Shown here: positions 1-13,194 of the stretch, one piece after another
Numbering within the stretch: the first letter of the stretch is position 1
Layout of the letters: every line of letters starts with the position of its first letter
Source: Ligustrum vulgare
Lineage: Eukaryota > Streptophyta > Magnoliopsida > Lamiales > Oleaceae
Assembly: GCA_963555705.1 (NCBI GenBank)
Contig: OY743176.1
Coordinates: forward strand, 40,470,497 to 40,534,496
Direction of reading: 5' to 3'
Length of the DNA stretch: 64,000 nt
Notes under the pieces: model-generated
Database searches by the model: none
What the model was told of the DNA's origin: nothing
Seen by the model: the letters and a program-made list of their open reading frames with translations, nothing else
Position numbers and translations under genes: made by a program

Positions 1-415
1 TGATTTATTTGTGATTTTTGGGTAATATGTGAAATTAAAAATTGGAGAAAGAAAAATGTGTGTAATTAAAAAGTGATATGAGAAATTGTGAAAATTAAAT
101 TTTGTTTCTTTTTTAATTTAATGTGTTTAGCCGAAATGAGCCTGCTTTTGTAAAATAAACCCATAAAAAACAGAATATTTTTGGCAGAGGAGCTGCGGAA
201 CACAGGCTTACTTACTGAGTTACTGTGTTACAAGTGTCAAAATATCGGTAATTTTTCAGAACTAAAGTCCAATAAAATATCTTCATCTTTAGCTCAACGT
301 AAACAGCTGACCTCAAAAATTCTAATTGAAAATCCTCTTATCAAAACCCTAGCAATTAATTAATCCAAAATATATGCAATAATTTACCTGAAATTGAAAT
401 CTTCATCTCCAATCC
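1..415 (+). promoter_or_regulatory. Upstream region and presumed 5' UTR of PTAC14
   Basis: AT-rich DNA directly upstream of the PTAC14 start codon. I see no convincing TATA box at a suitable distance. The promoter role is inferred from position only. Confidence 0.3.
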
Positions 416-3400
416 ATGGACTTGTCCTATTTACAAAATACTCGTTCTCCATTTCGCCCTCCGCTTCACTATCCAGTCCTTTCTGATTCCCGGGTTTCCA
501 TTTCACCATTCTGTGAGAAATCGAAAAATGTGAAATCGTACAATGTAAGAAGAAATATGTGTTTATCTTCGAATTCCGACACAATGGTGGCCGGAAAGAT
601 GAATAAGGAGAGGAAATCGAATGGAATTTTGGGCTCGAAGAACGATGAAGAATATGGGGACTTGAAGTCTTGGATGCATAGGCATGGGCTCCCGCCTTGC
701 AAGGTTGTTCTCAAAGAGAGGTCTTCTCATGACTCAAACCATCGCCCGATTCACTATGTAGCTGCAAGTGAGGATCTTCAGGTTATTAAATCATGGACTT
801 TGTAATTTTCTTGACGCTTTAGAGGGTGTTTGGCTAAGATAATGTTTACTTTTAAGTAAATTTGTAAATTTAAAAAAAATGTTTATTTGATTTTTTATTG
901 TGGAAAGTTGGTAAATGAATGTACGCCTTTTCATCTTTTAAGCGGGGTCAAACTTAAGTAAGTTATATATACTGAGTTATTTTGAAGAATGTATTTATAT
1001 TTACTTAAAAGAGAAATAAAATAAAACAAATAAGTAAATCGGCCAAAGTTTGTTAAAGGTAATAAGCATTTTTTATGCTTAACTAAGTATGATATGCTAT
1101 TTATTAATTTTTTTTTTAGGAAGGTGATGTTGCTTATTCTGTACCAAATACATTGGTGGTGACTCTGGAAAGAGTTCTGGGGAACGAGACTATCGGTGAG
1201 CTGCTGTAGTGAATTCTATGGATTCTCCTTGATTTTTATGCTGGCATTTATTGAAACTTGTAACATGCTGAACTTTACATGTGAAATTTTGTTTCGTGCT
1301 ACTCCTAGTAGAACTTCTGATCCAAATAAAATGCATTTTCCCAATAAAATGCATGTTTTTGTTTTCGCTGAAACATGAGGAATTACTACTGGTTGCTCCT
1401 GCTGTCCATTAGGAAAAAGTCTAGTAATTAATGTTGAACAAGGACGTGTATGCATCTGCTTTTACTTTGATTCCGTAGAACTATAAAGATCCTTTTGATT
1501 GGTTCTAGATTTTTTATCCCTTTCTAATATATATATTTTTCTGGTACGAAGAGAACATTATAGAATCTTGTTCTCTTGGAGCAGAAAATAACCGTATCTT
1601 GGTATTATTTCTATGAATAAGTTGTTCATGTTGGTGCATTTTGCTTTGCTTTTGTATTGTAGTGGATCTATAGAAACCGAATTATTTTGAATAATGTGAT
1701 TTCTTGTTGGAGGGTGTAATGTAAACCTTTGCAATTGACTTTTCATTCATGGCAGTCACCGGTAACCTGCTTTTTCTTTCTCTATTGCTTACCAATGCCT
1801 TTGTAATTCATGGAATCAATAGACATGCATAGATCTTTTTCTTCTGAGTGTAATTTAGGTTTTAGGATGAAATGCTTTATCTATCTCACTTTACCATTAA
1901 ACTTCTGCAACTTGACCGAAGTGAAAATAGCTTGAGTTTTACTTACTGAAATTTTAATGCAGCGGAACTCTTAACCACAAACAAACTCTCAGAACTAGCA
2001 TGCCTGGCACTATATCTAATGTACGAGAAGAAACAAGGAAAAAAATCTTTCTGGTATCCATATATTAGAGAACTTGATCGTCAGCGAGGTCGGGGGCAGT
2101 TAGCTGTGGAATCCCCGCTTTTATGGTCTGATGCTGAACTAAATTTTTTGACAGGAAGTCCTACAAAGGTATCAGTGCCCTTGCTCTATGTTGAAGCCAA
2201 ATGTTAACAAGGTTCATCATGTGTGCTGTTATTGAAAAATTATGCTATTTCTTGGCCTTTGGTTCTTAGATGGGATATTGTTGATGATTCAGGCCGAAGT
2301 TCTGGAGAGAGCTGAAGGAATCAAAAGAGAGTATAATGAGCTCGACACAGTTTGGTTCATGGCTGGATCTTTGTTTCAGGTTAATATGTTTAATGTCGTA
2401 GCTAAACATTTCTACACGTAAACCCAAAAACTCACTATTTGATACCCACTATTCAAAAAACTCATTTTCAAGCATGCATTCTACAAATAAAATAATCTAC
2501 ACGTAAACCCAAAAAAATTCCTATTTTTTAACTACACATTCACCAAAATGTACTATTACAAAATGCCTTTTTTTAGAATAATGGATAACAAACAGGGGCT
2601 CAGTGTTTTCTCACTTCCAGTCGGTCATTATTTTCAATTCTGAAGATTATTTAGTTTCCGTTTGGTAAACCAAATAAACGTGTTTTTAAAATATTTTATA
2701 AACTTGCACAATTTCTCAAACCATTTTTTAATCACACATATTTTTTCTTTCCAATTTTCAATAACTACTTTATACCTCAAAAAATAAATAAACCAGTTTA
2801 TAAACCAAACGGTGTTACCGAACTGAGGCTTATTTATTTTGTATTGTGCAGCAATATCCATATGATATACCCACAGAGGCGTTCCCTTTTGAGATTTTCA
2901 ACGCACATATTTTCTTTTTCCAATTTTCAATAACTACTTTATACCTCAAAAAATAAATAAACCAGTTTATAAACCAAACGGTGTTACCGAACATAGGCTT
3001 ATTTATTTTGTATTGTGCAGCAATATCCATATGATATACCCACAGAGGCATTCCCTTTTGAGATTTTCAAACAAGCTTTCGTCGCGGTTCAATCATGTGT
3101 AGTGCATTTGCAGGTAGGTTTGCAATGTTATGGAAATGGTACCTTTGCTGAATACCTCATTATAGTTTTAAACACTTACGTAAGCTCAACATATAAGAGA
3201 GTCAAACATTAGCCAATTGTTAGGAATATTATATAGTTAATTCTAACTCCTTTGTCAACCCAGAAAGTCAGTTTGGCCCGGAGATTTGCTTTGGTCCCTC
3301 TAGGACCGCCGCTGTTATCCTATAGAAGCAACTGCAAGGCAATGCTAACTGCTGCTGACGGTGCTGTGCAATTGGTCGTTGACCGTCCCTACAAAACTGG

Positions 3401-5753
3401 AGAGCCAATTGTTGTCTGGTATCACTGTTCTCTCTTCATTCCTACCTAGCCTGTTAATAATTTAGGTTGTATGCGACTGGATTTTTCGTTTTCCTTGTCA
3501 GAAAAAGGTTTTCCCCAAATTCTTTGTTGCTTATTCATATCTTATTTTTAGCTTTTGATATTAAGTTTTTATTCTCTTTTTAGGTGCGGCCCACAACCTA
3601 ATTCTAAATTACTCATAAATTATGGTTTTGTTGATGAAGACAATCCTAAAGATCGTTTGGTGATTGAGGTAAATTTCTGAGTCCACTCAGTTTTCCCTAC
3701 AATACTATCAACCAATCATCTTTCTTTTGTTATTCAGGCTGCTCTAAATACAGAGGATCCTCAGTATCAGGATAAGAGAATGGCTGCTCAAAGGAATGGA
3801 AAATTATCTGTACAATTTTTTCATGTACGGGCCATCTCTTGTTATCTTTCTATCTATAACGATTTTGGCAAGTTATATCACACACTTTTAATACAGGTGT
3901 ATGTAGGAAAGGAAAGAGAGGCTGTAATAGACATCCTTCCTTATCTGCGATTGGGATATGTTTCAGATCCTTCAGAGATGCAATCTGTTCTATCTTCACA
4001 AGGTCCAATATGTCCGGTATGCTTGTGTTGAGATTCTTCATTTACAGGTTTATTAAATAGAGCAAATAGTTTTCAATTAGTTCGGAGCATCTAACTGGTG
4101 GTGTACATGAGTATATAATCACATAGGTCCTTGGAGAATAACCTCCTCCCTTTATTTTACTAGATATGAAAATAGACCTCAAGGAAATTCTGAGATTCAT
4201 CTCAAGGTTCACCTTGGAGCGACAAGCCCATTGAGGCAGTGGAAAGGCTTTAGCCCCTCGCCCCACACCCCTCCAAAAAAGGAGGGGGGAAAAAAAAAAA
4301 AATCATTCCCTAAGGAATGAGGATTACCTTGAGGGGTATCCTGAATATGATTTAATGCCTGTCATGGAGGGATGCCTATACCAGTAAATGCAGTCCTAAG
4401 TCTGATGAAATGAAGTATTTAAAAAAAAAAAAAAAAATTTAGGTTTGTGATATCTTATCACTGTAGATGCTTAATTATCTTTTGCTTCCATTTGGCAGTC
4501 TAGTAACTTCGGGCTATTCCTAACATTGCTTAACATTGAATACTAGGCTTTTTTTTTATACTCAATAGTATTTGAAATGTTGATGAATCGGCATTGCTAT
4601 GTATTGTTCAAATTTGTTGAAGCTTTTATATTCTACTTTCCATGAGTATTTCTCTGTATAATGCCGAAGTCTGATATGAAATTCTAAATAAAGCTCATTC
4701 TCTACACCGTAAATGATCTGCTTGCCCGTGTTGACTTGGATCAGTAGGGAAATTTCAATTCATTGGACAGGGCCCCAACCCTTGAAACTCCCTTCTGGAT
4801 AGGTCACCTATGAAAGAATATAACACACTAAATATAAATTAAGAAGAAATATAAGACGAAGTTGGGTTTTTGTGTTTGGTTTGATGGATGCAATTTAATC
4901 AACAATGAGTGATGAGTTTAAATTATCTTGAAGCAGTTTTCTCACATCCAAGAGGCTTTTCATGATGAGAAATTAAAGAATCTGTGGGTAATTAAAATAT
5001 GATTACAAAGAAATGTTTAGTGGTCCACTCTTTCATTTTCAGGTTTCATAGACTTCCCAGTTGAAGGGGGTTCTTATTTGAATCCCGAGTTAAATGTATT
5101 TGAAGATTAAATTTCTTTTTTTCCGAGGTAAAAGTTATAGTTATACCGTGAAGATGTATCCCTCTGAATTCTGAATGTGGATACAAGGACATCACATGGT
5201 GAAATGAATATCGAATGAGTTTCCCACAATATATATTTTCTCAAAGACACGTACATAACAGGTGACTCTTATTCTGACAAAGAAAGTGAAAAGAAAATGT
5301 TATGTATCTTGCATGTCTTGGGTTACATAGAAAATGAGTTTTTTTTCTCTCTTTAATAGAAAATGAGTTTTTTTTCTCTCTTTAACTTTCGATGATGAAC
5401 ATAGGTGAGTCCTTGTATGGAGCGAGCAGTTTTGGATCAGCTTGCTAGTTATTTTGAAACAAGGCTTGCTGCTTACCCTACTACTATTGTTGAAGATGAG
5501 GCTTTGGTAACCTTCCTTGAACTTCTTCAATAATTTGAATTTCATTATTATCTGTTCTTCAATTTATATCTTTCACTTATTATAGTTGGCAGATTGTAAT
5601 TTGAATCCAAAAAGACGAGTAGCCACACAACTTGTTAGGTTGGAGAAGAGAAGTATGAATGCATGTTTGCAGGCAACATTAGACCTGATAAACCAGTTAC
5701 CTGATCATTCTGTATCTCCATGTCCGGCTCCTTATGCCCCAAGTTTGAAATAG
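416..5753 (+). CDS. PTAC14: PTAC14, plastid SET-domain protein (11 exons)
   Basis: Exons by GT-AG sites and frame: 416-781, 1120-1195, 1963-2168, 2293-2379, 3021-3113, 3264-3418, 3584-3668, 3738-3824, 3897-4016, 5405-5506, 5586-5753, giving 514 residues. All junctions keep frame. The product matches pTAC14, a component of the plastid transcriptionally active chromosome that associates with the plastid-encoded RNA polymerase. It belongs to the Rubisco-methyltransferase-like SET family. The N-terminus (about 1-45) is Ser/Pro/Arg-rich, as in a transit peptide. The SET region runs from about residue 115 to 345 and includes SNCKAML near 299 and the NSKLLINYGF block at 334-343. A Rubisco-substrate-binding-like C-terminal half follows and ends in CPAPYAPSLK. 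The start is the first ATG of an exon that opens at 416. No lesion is seen in the spliced frame. Introns hold transposon debris and a partial exon duplication. Confidence 0.93.
2410..2602 (+). mobile_element. MITE remnant in PTAC14 intron 4
   Basis: This stretch resembles 7,620-7,752 in order and wording: AATAAAATAATCTACA, then a TTTTTAA tract, then CTATTACAAA, and it ends in ACAAACAGGGGCTCAG. It is probably a partial or diverged copy of the MITE at 7,270-7,752. The 5' end is unclear. Confidence 0.5.
2733..3070 (+). repeat. 169-bp tandem duplication spanning an intron 4 acceptor and the start of exon 5
   Basis: Two adjacent 169-bp units, 2733-2901 and 2902-3070, differ at about six positions. 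Each contains an intron tail, the acceptor TTGTGCAG and the first 50 bases of exon 5. Only the second copy is followed by the rest of the exon and its donor site, so the first is a decoy acceptor at 2850-2851. Entering copy 1 in frame and reading through reaches a TAA at 2954-2956. Confidence 0.92.
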
Positions 5754-7269
5754 GTCTCGTCTCTCTCCCCATCATGCTATATTTCCTCATTGTATTTGGT
5801 TGTCATTCATTTCTTAATGAGATGATCATACCACAGGTAGAACTAATCTATATCATGATCCTTTTACTGTTGAGGAATGCTAAATCTTTGTCAAAATGGG
5901 TGGGAAATAAACGAGGTTGGTGAAGTCAAACCTTTTATCATTCATACATATAGCTATAACGCTTCGAATTCTTTCAACCCGATGCGTTACCAAACATGTA
6001 TGCATTAGCTTTCTAAAAACATGAAGTTTAAAAAAAAATTTAATTTTGAATTAATTAACTAATATTGCAAAATCATAATAATTTTTTATCATATTAACTT
6101 AGAAAAATATGGAACAAAGTAATTTGAAATGAGTTTAACTTTTTCCCATGTGGTGTAGCGAGTTTTTAAAAATTATTTAACCTAGAAAACATTGTTAAAA
6201 CATTTTGGAATTTTACTACAATGCTTACGACTTAATACACATAAAAATTATAGATTTCGATGACGAAATTTGAAGCACGAAATGTATTTTCAAATAGGTT
6301 GGAATGTGTTCTCGAAACTATGACCCATCGCAGATTACTAAACGTGCTATAATAAATTCCACCGGACTATGGTTGGTTACTAATAAAAGGTCTCTTTTCA
6401 ATTTAAAACATACTAAATCCTAAAGTTTTTAAAATGAAAGAAGAATACTCGAAATCAGATAGGAATCCCGGAAATCAGATAGGAATCCCAACTTTCACTT
6501 TAGAAATAGTAAATGTCATCTACTAAACATGATACTTAAATATTTACAAACTAATTTAGTCTTAGAAGTGTATAACTACTTGGAAATGTAATTTAGCATA
6601 AAAAAGACTAAGCCTTAAATTAAAAGACATAAAAACTAGACTACAATTACTATTTGCATCACGTTGTGCCAAGCTCTTCATTCTGAAATATATTTTAAAT
6701 AATGAACATTTCGAAGAAATACTTGGCACCCATTAGTGATGGAAACGGGCGGATCAAGGCCGATCTAAATTTGCCCCGCAAAAACTTTACTGAATTCGGG
6801 TCCGCCAATCCTTAAGGCGGGGTTTTGGGCCAACCCGTCCCGATCATCCACTCTAATTCGCGAATTGAGATATTTTTAGATTGAATCAGATCAGTGGGGT
6901 GGATCAAATTTTTTTTCCATCTGTACCCTCTGTTTGGTTGGGGTCAACAAATAAATCGTCAAATCGAACCAAATTACAACAAATGATTTGGTTTGGTTAG
7001 GCCCGGTTTTAAATATGAAATAGTTTGGTAAAAAGCAGCACGCTTCTTTATTCTCGTTGATTTTCAAACCCTAACCTACGAAGCCCCTCTTTGACCCTCA
7101 TTATTTGAAAACTCATGATTTCTCAAACTCATTTTCAATTGCACTTCTTCCAATAAAATAATTTTGCATGTAAACCTAAAATTTTTCCCTACTTTTTAAT
7201 TATAGATCTCCAAAAAATCAATATTACAAAACTTATTTTTTAAAAAAAATGGGTCTCAACACACACTAA
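5754..7269. other. Intergenic AT-rich DNA
   Basis: No coding signal. At 6,735-6,860 there is a GC-richer patch (GATGGAAACGGGCGG and similar) of the kind seen at ends of plant MITEs, without a recognisable partner. At about 7,080-7,262 there is a truncated copy of the MITE that follows, starting GCCCCTCTTTGACC. Confidence 0.4.
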
Positions 7270-7752
7270 GCCCCTGTTTGATCCTGAAGCTTTTTGAAAA
7301 CTTCCTCCCAAAACTCATTTTCAAATACACATCTTTGTAGAACCTACTACTTTCACACTTTTCAACCTCTTTTCAGCAACAATTCTCTCACATATTCAAA
7401 TTCTACAAAATCTCCTACACGAAACACGTTCTAAATGTTATTATTCAATAAATCTCTAAATTTCAAATCTTATTTTTGAGCAGTGGCACCCGATTCAATC
7501 TCTTGCACTAGAGTTCACATCTTTAATTTTGCAAAAGTACAAAAGACACTCAATCTCAAAATACTATCATTACAAAACATAAAGTGCACATTTTGACTTG
7601 AAAATTTAGACATAATGACTTATTTTCATTCATACATTCTACCAATAAAATAATCTACAATAACCAAAAAATTCCCTACTTTTTAATCATATTCTCCAAA
7701 AAATTACTATTACAAACCACATTATTTGAAATAATGAGTCTCAAATAGGGGC
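7270..7752 (+). mobile_element. MITE with 12-bp terminal inverted repeats
   Basis: The element starts GCCCCTGTTTGA and ends TCAAATAGGGGC, which is the reverse complement with one mismatch. It is 483 bp long, AT-rich and has no ORF. The flanks CTAA and TTAG leave the target duplication ambiguous, so the superfamily is not assigned. Related copies lie at about 7,080 and in PTAC14 intron 4. Confidence 0.6.
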
Positions 7753-8807
7753 TTAGTAGCATGTACATACGTTGATGAAGTATGCTAATGAAGATAATAT
7801 ATACCAACCCTTAAATGCCAAAAACCTTCTTCGTAGGGAGAAATTTGAACTCTGCGGGTCTAATACATTATTATGATTACCTTCGATCACTGATGATTAC
7901 CTTCAATCACTAAACATATCCCCAACATAAGCATAGCCATAACACACCATTAATTGATTTAACATATATTAAGCTAGACATTTCATAAGAGTATAGGTAA
8001 TTAACATACACTTTTATGCTAGCATATAATTAACTAAAAAGCGTTACCACTTTTGTACAGGAAATGATACTACCTTAAACCTCTCGAAATAAAATGCTAG
8101 AGTTGAGTCGTATATGAAGTTCCAATGCACAATCACCAAAATAAATAGTTTGCTAAAATTTTTCCCAAATATATGTGCAGTGGCCCTGTGAAAAAAATAA
8201 TGAATTTTCTGCTTTCTTTAACTTTTGAAATATAAGGTGATGTAATGTGATTATATTATATGGGTGAAGGAATTGAGTTTCGTAGCCGTGAATGAGGGGA
8301 GTGGGAGGAAATAATGCAAAGCGATAAATGAGGAAAAATAGGGATAGTGGCTATATTTAAAATTTTAAAATTGAGAGGTTATAACAAATCAATTGGAATC
8401 GTGTAAATGCATAACTGATTGTTGTTTGTTTTAGTTTTCTTTTTTCTTTTCCTCAACCTTTATAATAACAATAAGCAAATGATAAAATAGAATACAAAAT
8501 TTTTATGTTTCTTTAAATCGAAATAGCTAGGGCCAATCTTGCTAAAAATCATTTTTTTCTCGAGTCCGACTTACATTAGTTAATGTATGCTATAAAATGA
8601 GACCAATATCGATATACTTCTATCGCCATTAAAATATTTAAATATTTGAGTTTGACAAATTCGTGGCTAACGAAAGGATAATTACTTATATTACGTGACA
8701 GAATATTTCTCACAAACTAGGCTTATTAAAATAAATTAGACCGAGCTAAAAATAATCAAATCACCAATAAAATAAAATAATTGCTAGACAATTACACACA
8801 ACGTTCT
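7753..8807. other. Intergenic AT-rich DNA
   Basis: I see no gene, RNA or repeat structure in this stretch. Confidence 0.4.
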
Positions 8808-8815
8808 ATCTTGAC

Positions 8816-9732
8816 CTGGCACGGAGCCATGTTAGGCCCAGTGGGGGCCATGGTCCCCACTGGGATTTGAAAAAAAATGAGTCCAGTACAATTTAAAATA
8901 TAGTCTTTTCTGGGCTGGAGCCGCTGGACAGCCGAGGTAACGTATAGCAATTCAAAATATAGTCTTTTTTGCATACCTAAATATTGATTAAAAATATTTA
9001 CAAGTTATTTTTACTGTTTCTCTAACTATTTTCTGGATGATGATACTGAGTGACTGACAGAAGAAGCCTACACGGATTGGAAAAATGACTCAAATAATGT
9101 TAAACACTGTTGATTCAACTCCAAAACCGTTGTCCATAAAATCAACATACTTTTCATTTTAAAATGCTCTTATTCTTGATATCTGACAATAAGCACAGAC
9201 ATTGAATTGTTATGTCAATGGAAAAGTTGAAAAAACTGGAAATATGTATAAAGACCTGGTATTTTAACGAATTTACTGGGGAGACTCATCAAAATTTATT
9301 TGAATGATAAGTCACAAACTAGTACTTGACATGAAAGATCAACTTAATGAGTGGTCTATTAATTTAGAAGCGTTGTTTGATTTCTCCCAAATAGTGGTCT
9401 AGAATTGTATACCTTGTTTGAATTAGGTCCACACCGTTCTAAGAATTGTCGAACATAATCACACTTTTCCGCAATGAATCTTGTGAAGGCTAGTTTGAGC
9501 AACCGAATGAGTGATGAGTGGATGAACGATAATCTTATTGTTTATGTTGAGAAAGAAATATTTTTGAAAATTAATAATGAAGTTATTGTAAAACGTTTTC
9601 AGAGTATGAAAACACGTAAAGAACAATTGTAAGCAACTTTATTCGTATGTGTGTTTATTATTGAACTTTTTTATAATCTCGGTTTCTGAAATTTTTGGCC
9701 CCCACTCAAGCGAAATCCTAGCTCCGTCCCCG
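8816..9732 (+). mobile_element. Truncated hAT transposon with 8-bp target duplication
   Basis: The element is flanked by ATCTTGAC at 8808-8815 and 9733-9740, the 8-bp duplication size typical of hAT. The terminal 14 bases match as inverted repeats at 11 of 14 positions, around a shared ACGGAGC core. Both ends carry a subterminal AGTGGGGGCC motif. At 917 bp it is far too short to encode a transposase, and only a C-terminal fragment remains inside. Confidence 0.88.
9474..9632 (+). pseudogene. hAT transposase C-terminal (dimerisation) fragment
   Basis: An open frame of 52 codons contains NRMSDEWMNDNLIVYVEKEI, which is the end of the hAT C-terminal dimerisation region of plant TTF/ZMYM-type hAT transposases. 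It ends at TAA 9630-9632. The rest of the transposase is missing. It lies inside the 917-bp hAT remnant and shares its orientation. Confidence 0.75.
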
Positions 9733-9740
9733 ATCTTGAC

Positions 9741-10021
9741 CAATAATTACCTCAAAACTTTAGGATTCTCGTAGTGACGCGACAAGAGTGTTCGAAAAGG
9801 CGAAAATGGGTACTGAGGCGGTTTATAGTTATGAGGCGAGGCGTAGCCTCAAGGCGCTTTGAGGCGTAAGCCTCGAAAAAAAATCAAAATATTGCCAAAA
9901 AATGCTATATAGCATATACTTAATTCAATAGAAGTCTTCTTAAAAAAAGATAGTCCATAGAAATTAAAATCACGAAACAAGTCATCAGTCTTAAAAATTG
10001 TGATAAGATCATCATGAGTCA
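9741..10021. other. Short intergenic segment with GAGGCG-rich patch
   Basis: It contains a GC-rich stretch at about 9,815-9,880 with repeated GAGGCG units that can fold on themselves, then AT-rich DNA. No gene is visible. Confidence 0.35.
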
Positions 10022-13000
10022 TCACTCATCGCTACTAGTGGCATCATCAATGAAACTATCATCATATCTAGGGTATTGACAAAGAAGGTTCAGAAAGGAT
10101 TTGCATGAAAAAGAACCCGATGGGTGACCAGTCCAAATTCTTTTATCCAATGAAAATGGGTCAATAGTGATTTTTTCGAGCAAATTGGAAAGGGAAGTGA
10201 ATTCTTCAATATCTCTGTCATTAAGATTTCTACGGAATCCAAGGTTCCAAGAGGGTGTCGAATTTGGTGTTAAGGATATTACATTGTTAATGGCGGAGTT
10301 TTTATTATTAGATAACCGAAAGAGGCGAGGAAATAATGTTTGAAGGGTTTGGTCACCCAACCAATTATCTAACCAGAACCGGATTGTATCCCCTTTCCCA
10401 ACCACTAGTTTGGTGTTACCTGACAACTATTCCAAACTCTTGTAATGGATTTCCATGGTGCCCGTTAAGTGGAATTAATTTCCATGCCTGCATCTTGACC
10501 GTTTGAATGGAGACCATACCGACTAGTGATTATGGAATGCCAGAGTGACTTGGATTCTAAAGGGAACCGCCAAAGCCATTTACCAAGAAGCGCCAAATTC
10601 CTCAAATGAAGATTGCCAATCCCTAGGCCTCCTTGTTCCTTTGATTTTGTGACAACTTCCCATTTGACTAGGTGGTCGCTATATCCCTCCCCTTTTCCTT
10701 CCCAAAAGAAATCCCTCACCATCTTCTCAATCATCTTTACCACCTTCAAAGGCATTCTAAAAATTGACATGAAATATGTTGGAACACTTCCCAGAACCGA
10801 TTGCAAAAGCACTAGTCGCCCTCCTCTTGATAAGCAACCTTTGTGCCACCCTTCCAATCTTCTTACAATTTTCTCCACCACTGGGTTTCAAAAAGTATAA
10901 GTAAATGGATTTCCTCCTAATGGTAATCCAAGATAATTCAATGGCCAATTACCTTTTTGAAAACCCACTTTCTTCACGACGTCTTCAATCCTTTGTTCTG
11001 TCAAGTTAATGCCTACTATCGTGCTTTTGGCTAGGTTGATTTTTAATCCCGCACTTCTTGAAAAAATCTCCAATATTCCTATGAGGTTTTCGATGCTCTC
11101 ATCCTTATTTTCCAAAAAGAAGATACTGTCATTTGCAAATTGTAAATGTGAGACCCTCACTTTATTATTGCCAATCTTAAATCCTTCCAATACCTTCATA
11201 TCACAAGCCTTATTCACCAATCTACTTAGGACATCCCCTACTAAAATGAAGAGAAAGGGTGATAGTGGGTCTCCTTGCCTTAATCCTCTAGATGCATCGA
11301 ATTTCCCCATTGGTTTGCCATTAATCATCACTGAGAAATGTACTGACGACAAACAGCCCTTTATCCATTCCCGCCATCTTTCATCAAAACCTTTCCTTTC
11401 TAACACAAAATCTAAAAATTCCCAACTAACATGATCATATGCCTTTTCAAAATCAATTTTAAACACCACCCCTTCTTTATTATTTGCCCTATATTCCTCA
11501 ACAGTCTCATTTGCAATCAAAACCAGGTCCAGGATTTGCCTTCCTTTCACAAAAGCACACTGGTCTACATCTATTGTTTCTTCCATGACTTCCTTCAATC
11601 TCAATGATAGGACCTTCGCTATTATCTTGTATAACGAAGTAACCAGACTTATCGGTCGAAAATCTTTTATGGAAATTGAATTCACTTTTTTTGGATTGAG
11701 ACTTATGAATGTTTCATTTATTCTAGCATTTACGATGCCCTTCACATAAAATTCATTGAACACCTTCATCAAGTCCTCCTTAATAACTTCCCAACCCTCC
11801 TTTAGTACTGTCATAGAAAAACCGTCTGGTCCTGGTGCTTTATCTCCATCACATTCAAAAAGGGCGTTTTTAATTTCCTCTTCCTGGAAAGGTTCCTCCA
11901 ATTTCAATCTCATTTCCATGTCAATACTCGCCCATTCTAACTCGTCAATACCAATACTAGTTGTCTCCTCCTTACTGAACAACTCTCGAAAGTAATCTAT
12001 GACTTCCTTCTCAATTTCCTCTTCCCTGTGAAGGATTTTTCCGTCTCTGGTCTCAAGTTTATTGATCAGATTATTCATTTTCCTTCCGCTTGCAATTCTA
12101 TGAAACATTTTAGAGTTGTTATCCCATTCTTTGACTCCTTTGAGCTTTACTTTCTGATTCCACGAGATTTCTTCTCTTATGATCAATTCCTCCAATTGTC
12201 TTCTTAGTTTCCTTCTCTCAACTCTCTCCTCTTCCCCGATATTTTGTCTACCATCTTCCTTGTCAATCTCTTCAATCCTCTTCATGATTGCCTTTTTCTC
12301 CATTCTTACATCACTGAATTCTTCTTGATTCCACTTTTTCAATTCTTTCATCAATTTCAACTTCGTCATGAATCTGAATCCTGCCCAACCTTCAATTTTC
12401 CACTTATCCCACCATTCCTTCCATTTTCTACTAAAATTCTTATGCCTTAGCCACATATTTTCAAAGCGAACTGGACTAGGCCCCCACTTGAATCTGTTGG
12501 TGTCTATAGTAATGGGACAGTGATCTGAGGTTACCCTGACAAGAGCTTCTTGTCTGACTTCCTCAAACATATCTTCCCAGTATTTCGTAAATAGGAATCT
12601 GTCTATTCTTGAACACGCCAGTCTATCTCTCATATTAGACCACGTGTATTCTGAATTTCGAAGTTGTAAATCCTTTAATCCCGTGTCCTTTATGAGTTGA
12701 TTAAACTTCCTCATACTTTTGGTATATTTGTCGCAATCCAATTTCTCCGAAGGATATCTAACTACATTAAAATCACCCCCCACACACCAATTTCTTCCAC
12801 ACAATACATGTAATCCTGCTAGTTCCACCCAAAAGTCTTCCCTTTCTCTTGGCCTACATGGGCAATAAACACCTGAGAACCACCAACCTTCATTACCCCC
12901 GACCACCTCCAAGTAGACCGATACCGAGAAGTTTCCCAAGACTACTTCTTTCCCCCTAAGCACCCTAGAGTCCCAAATTACTAGAATCCCACCTGATTTT

Positions 13001-13194
13001 CCAATTGAAGGTAGAAATGCCCATTCCTTGAATCTACTACCCCAGATACTTTGAATTAGTTTCTTCTCGATATTTTCCGTTTTGGTCTCTTGCAATGTAA
13101 CTAAATCAGGCTTTTCCTTGCTTAACAACTCCTTCACGACCTTTCTTTTGTCCCGACCCCCCAGACCTCTAACATTCCAACTGATTATTTTCAT
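10022..13194 (-). pseudogene. LINE ORF2: endonuclease and reverse transcriptase, inactivated
   Basis: The 768-residue first segment (13194-10888) starts MKIISWNVRGLGGRDKRK, the AP-endonuclease start of plant L1 ORF2. It continues with GGDFNVV, SDHCPI, then RT blocks (APGPDGF, GLRQGDPLSPFLF). The expected FADD active site reads FAND near 11,130, a D-to-N change that should kill polymerase activity. A single TGA at 10,888-10,890 sits where a Trp is usual. The same frame then reopens (10881-10465), and a frame shift leads to a last piece (10426-10022) that ends at the FSCKSFLNLLC part of the zf-RVT region. The start codon overlaps the ORF1 stop as ATGA. Confidence 0.88.

Noticed and set aside
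1196..1746. Short ORFs in PTAC14 intron 2
   Set aside because: Intronic, no motif, and contradicted by the clear exon structure.
2634..3051. Two similar minus-strand ORFs (75 and 73 codons) that look like paralogous small proteins
   Set aside because: They are the reverse strand of the 169-bp tandem duplication across a PTAC14 intron and exon; the likeness comes from the DNA repeat.
8792..8974. Minus-strand 60-codon ORF at the hAT end
   Set aside because: Covers the terminal repeat and flank of the hAT remnant and has no protein-like motif.
11009..12450. Plus-strand ORFs inside 11.0-12.5 kb (for example 141 codons at 11,009)
   Set aside because: Shadows of the minus-strand LINE ORF2.
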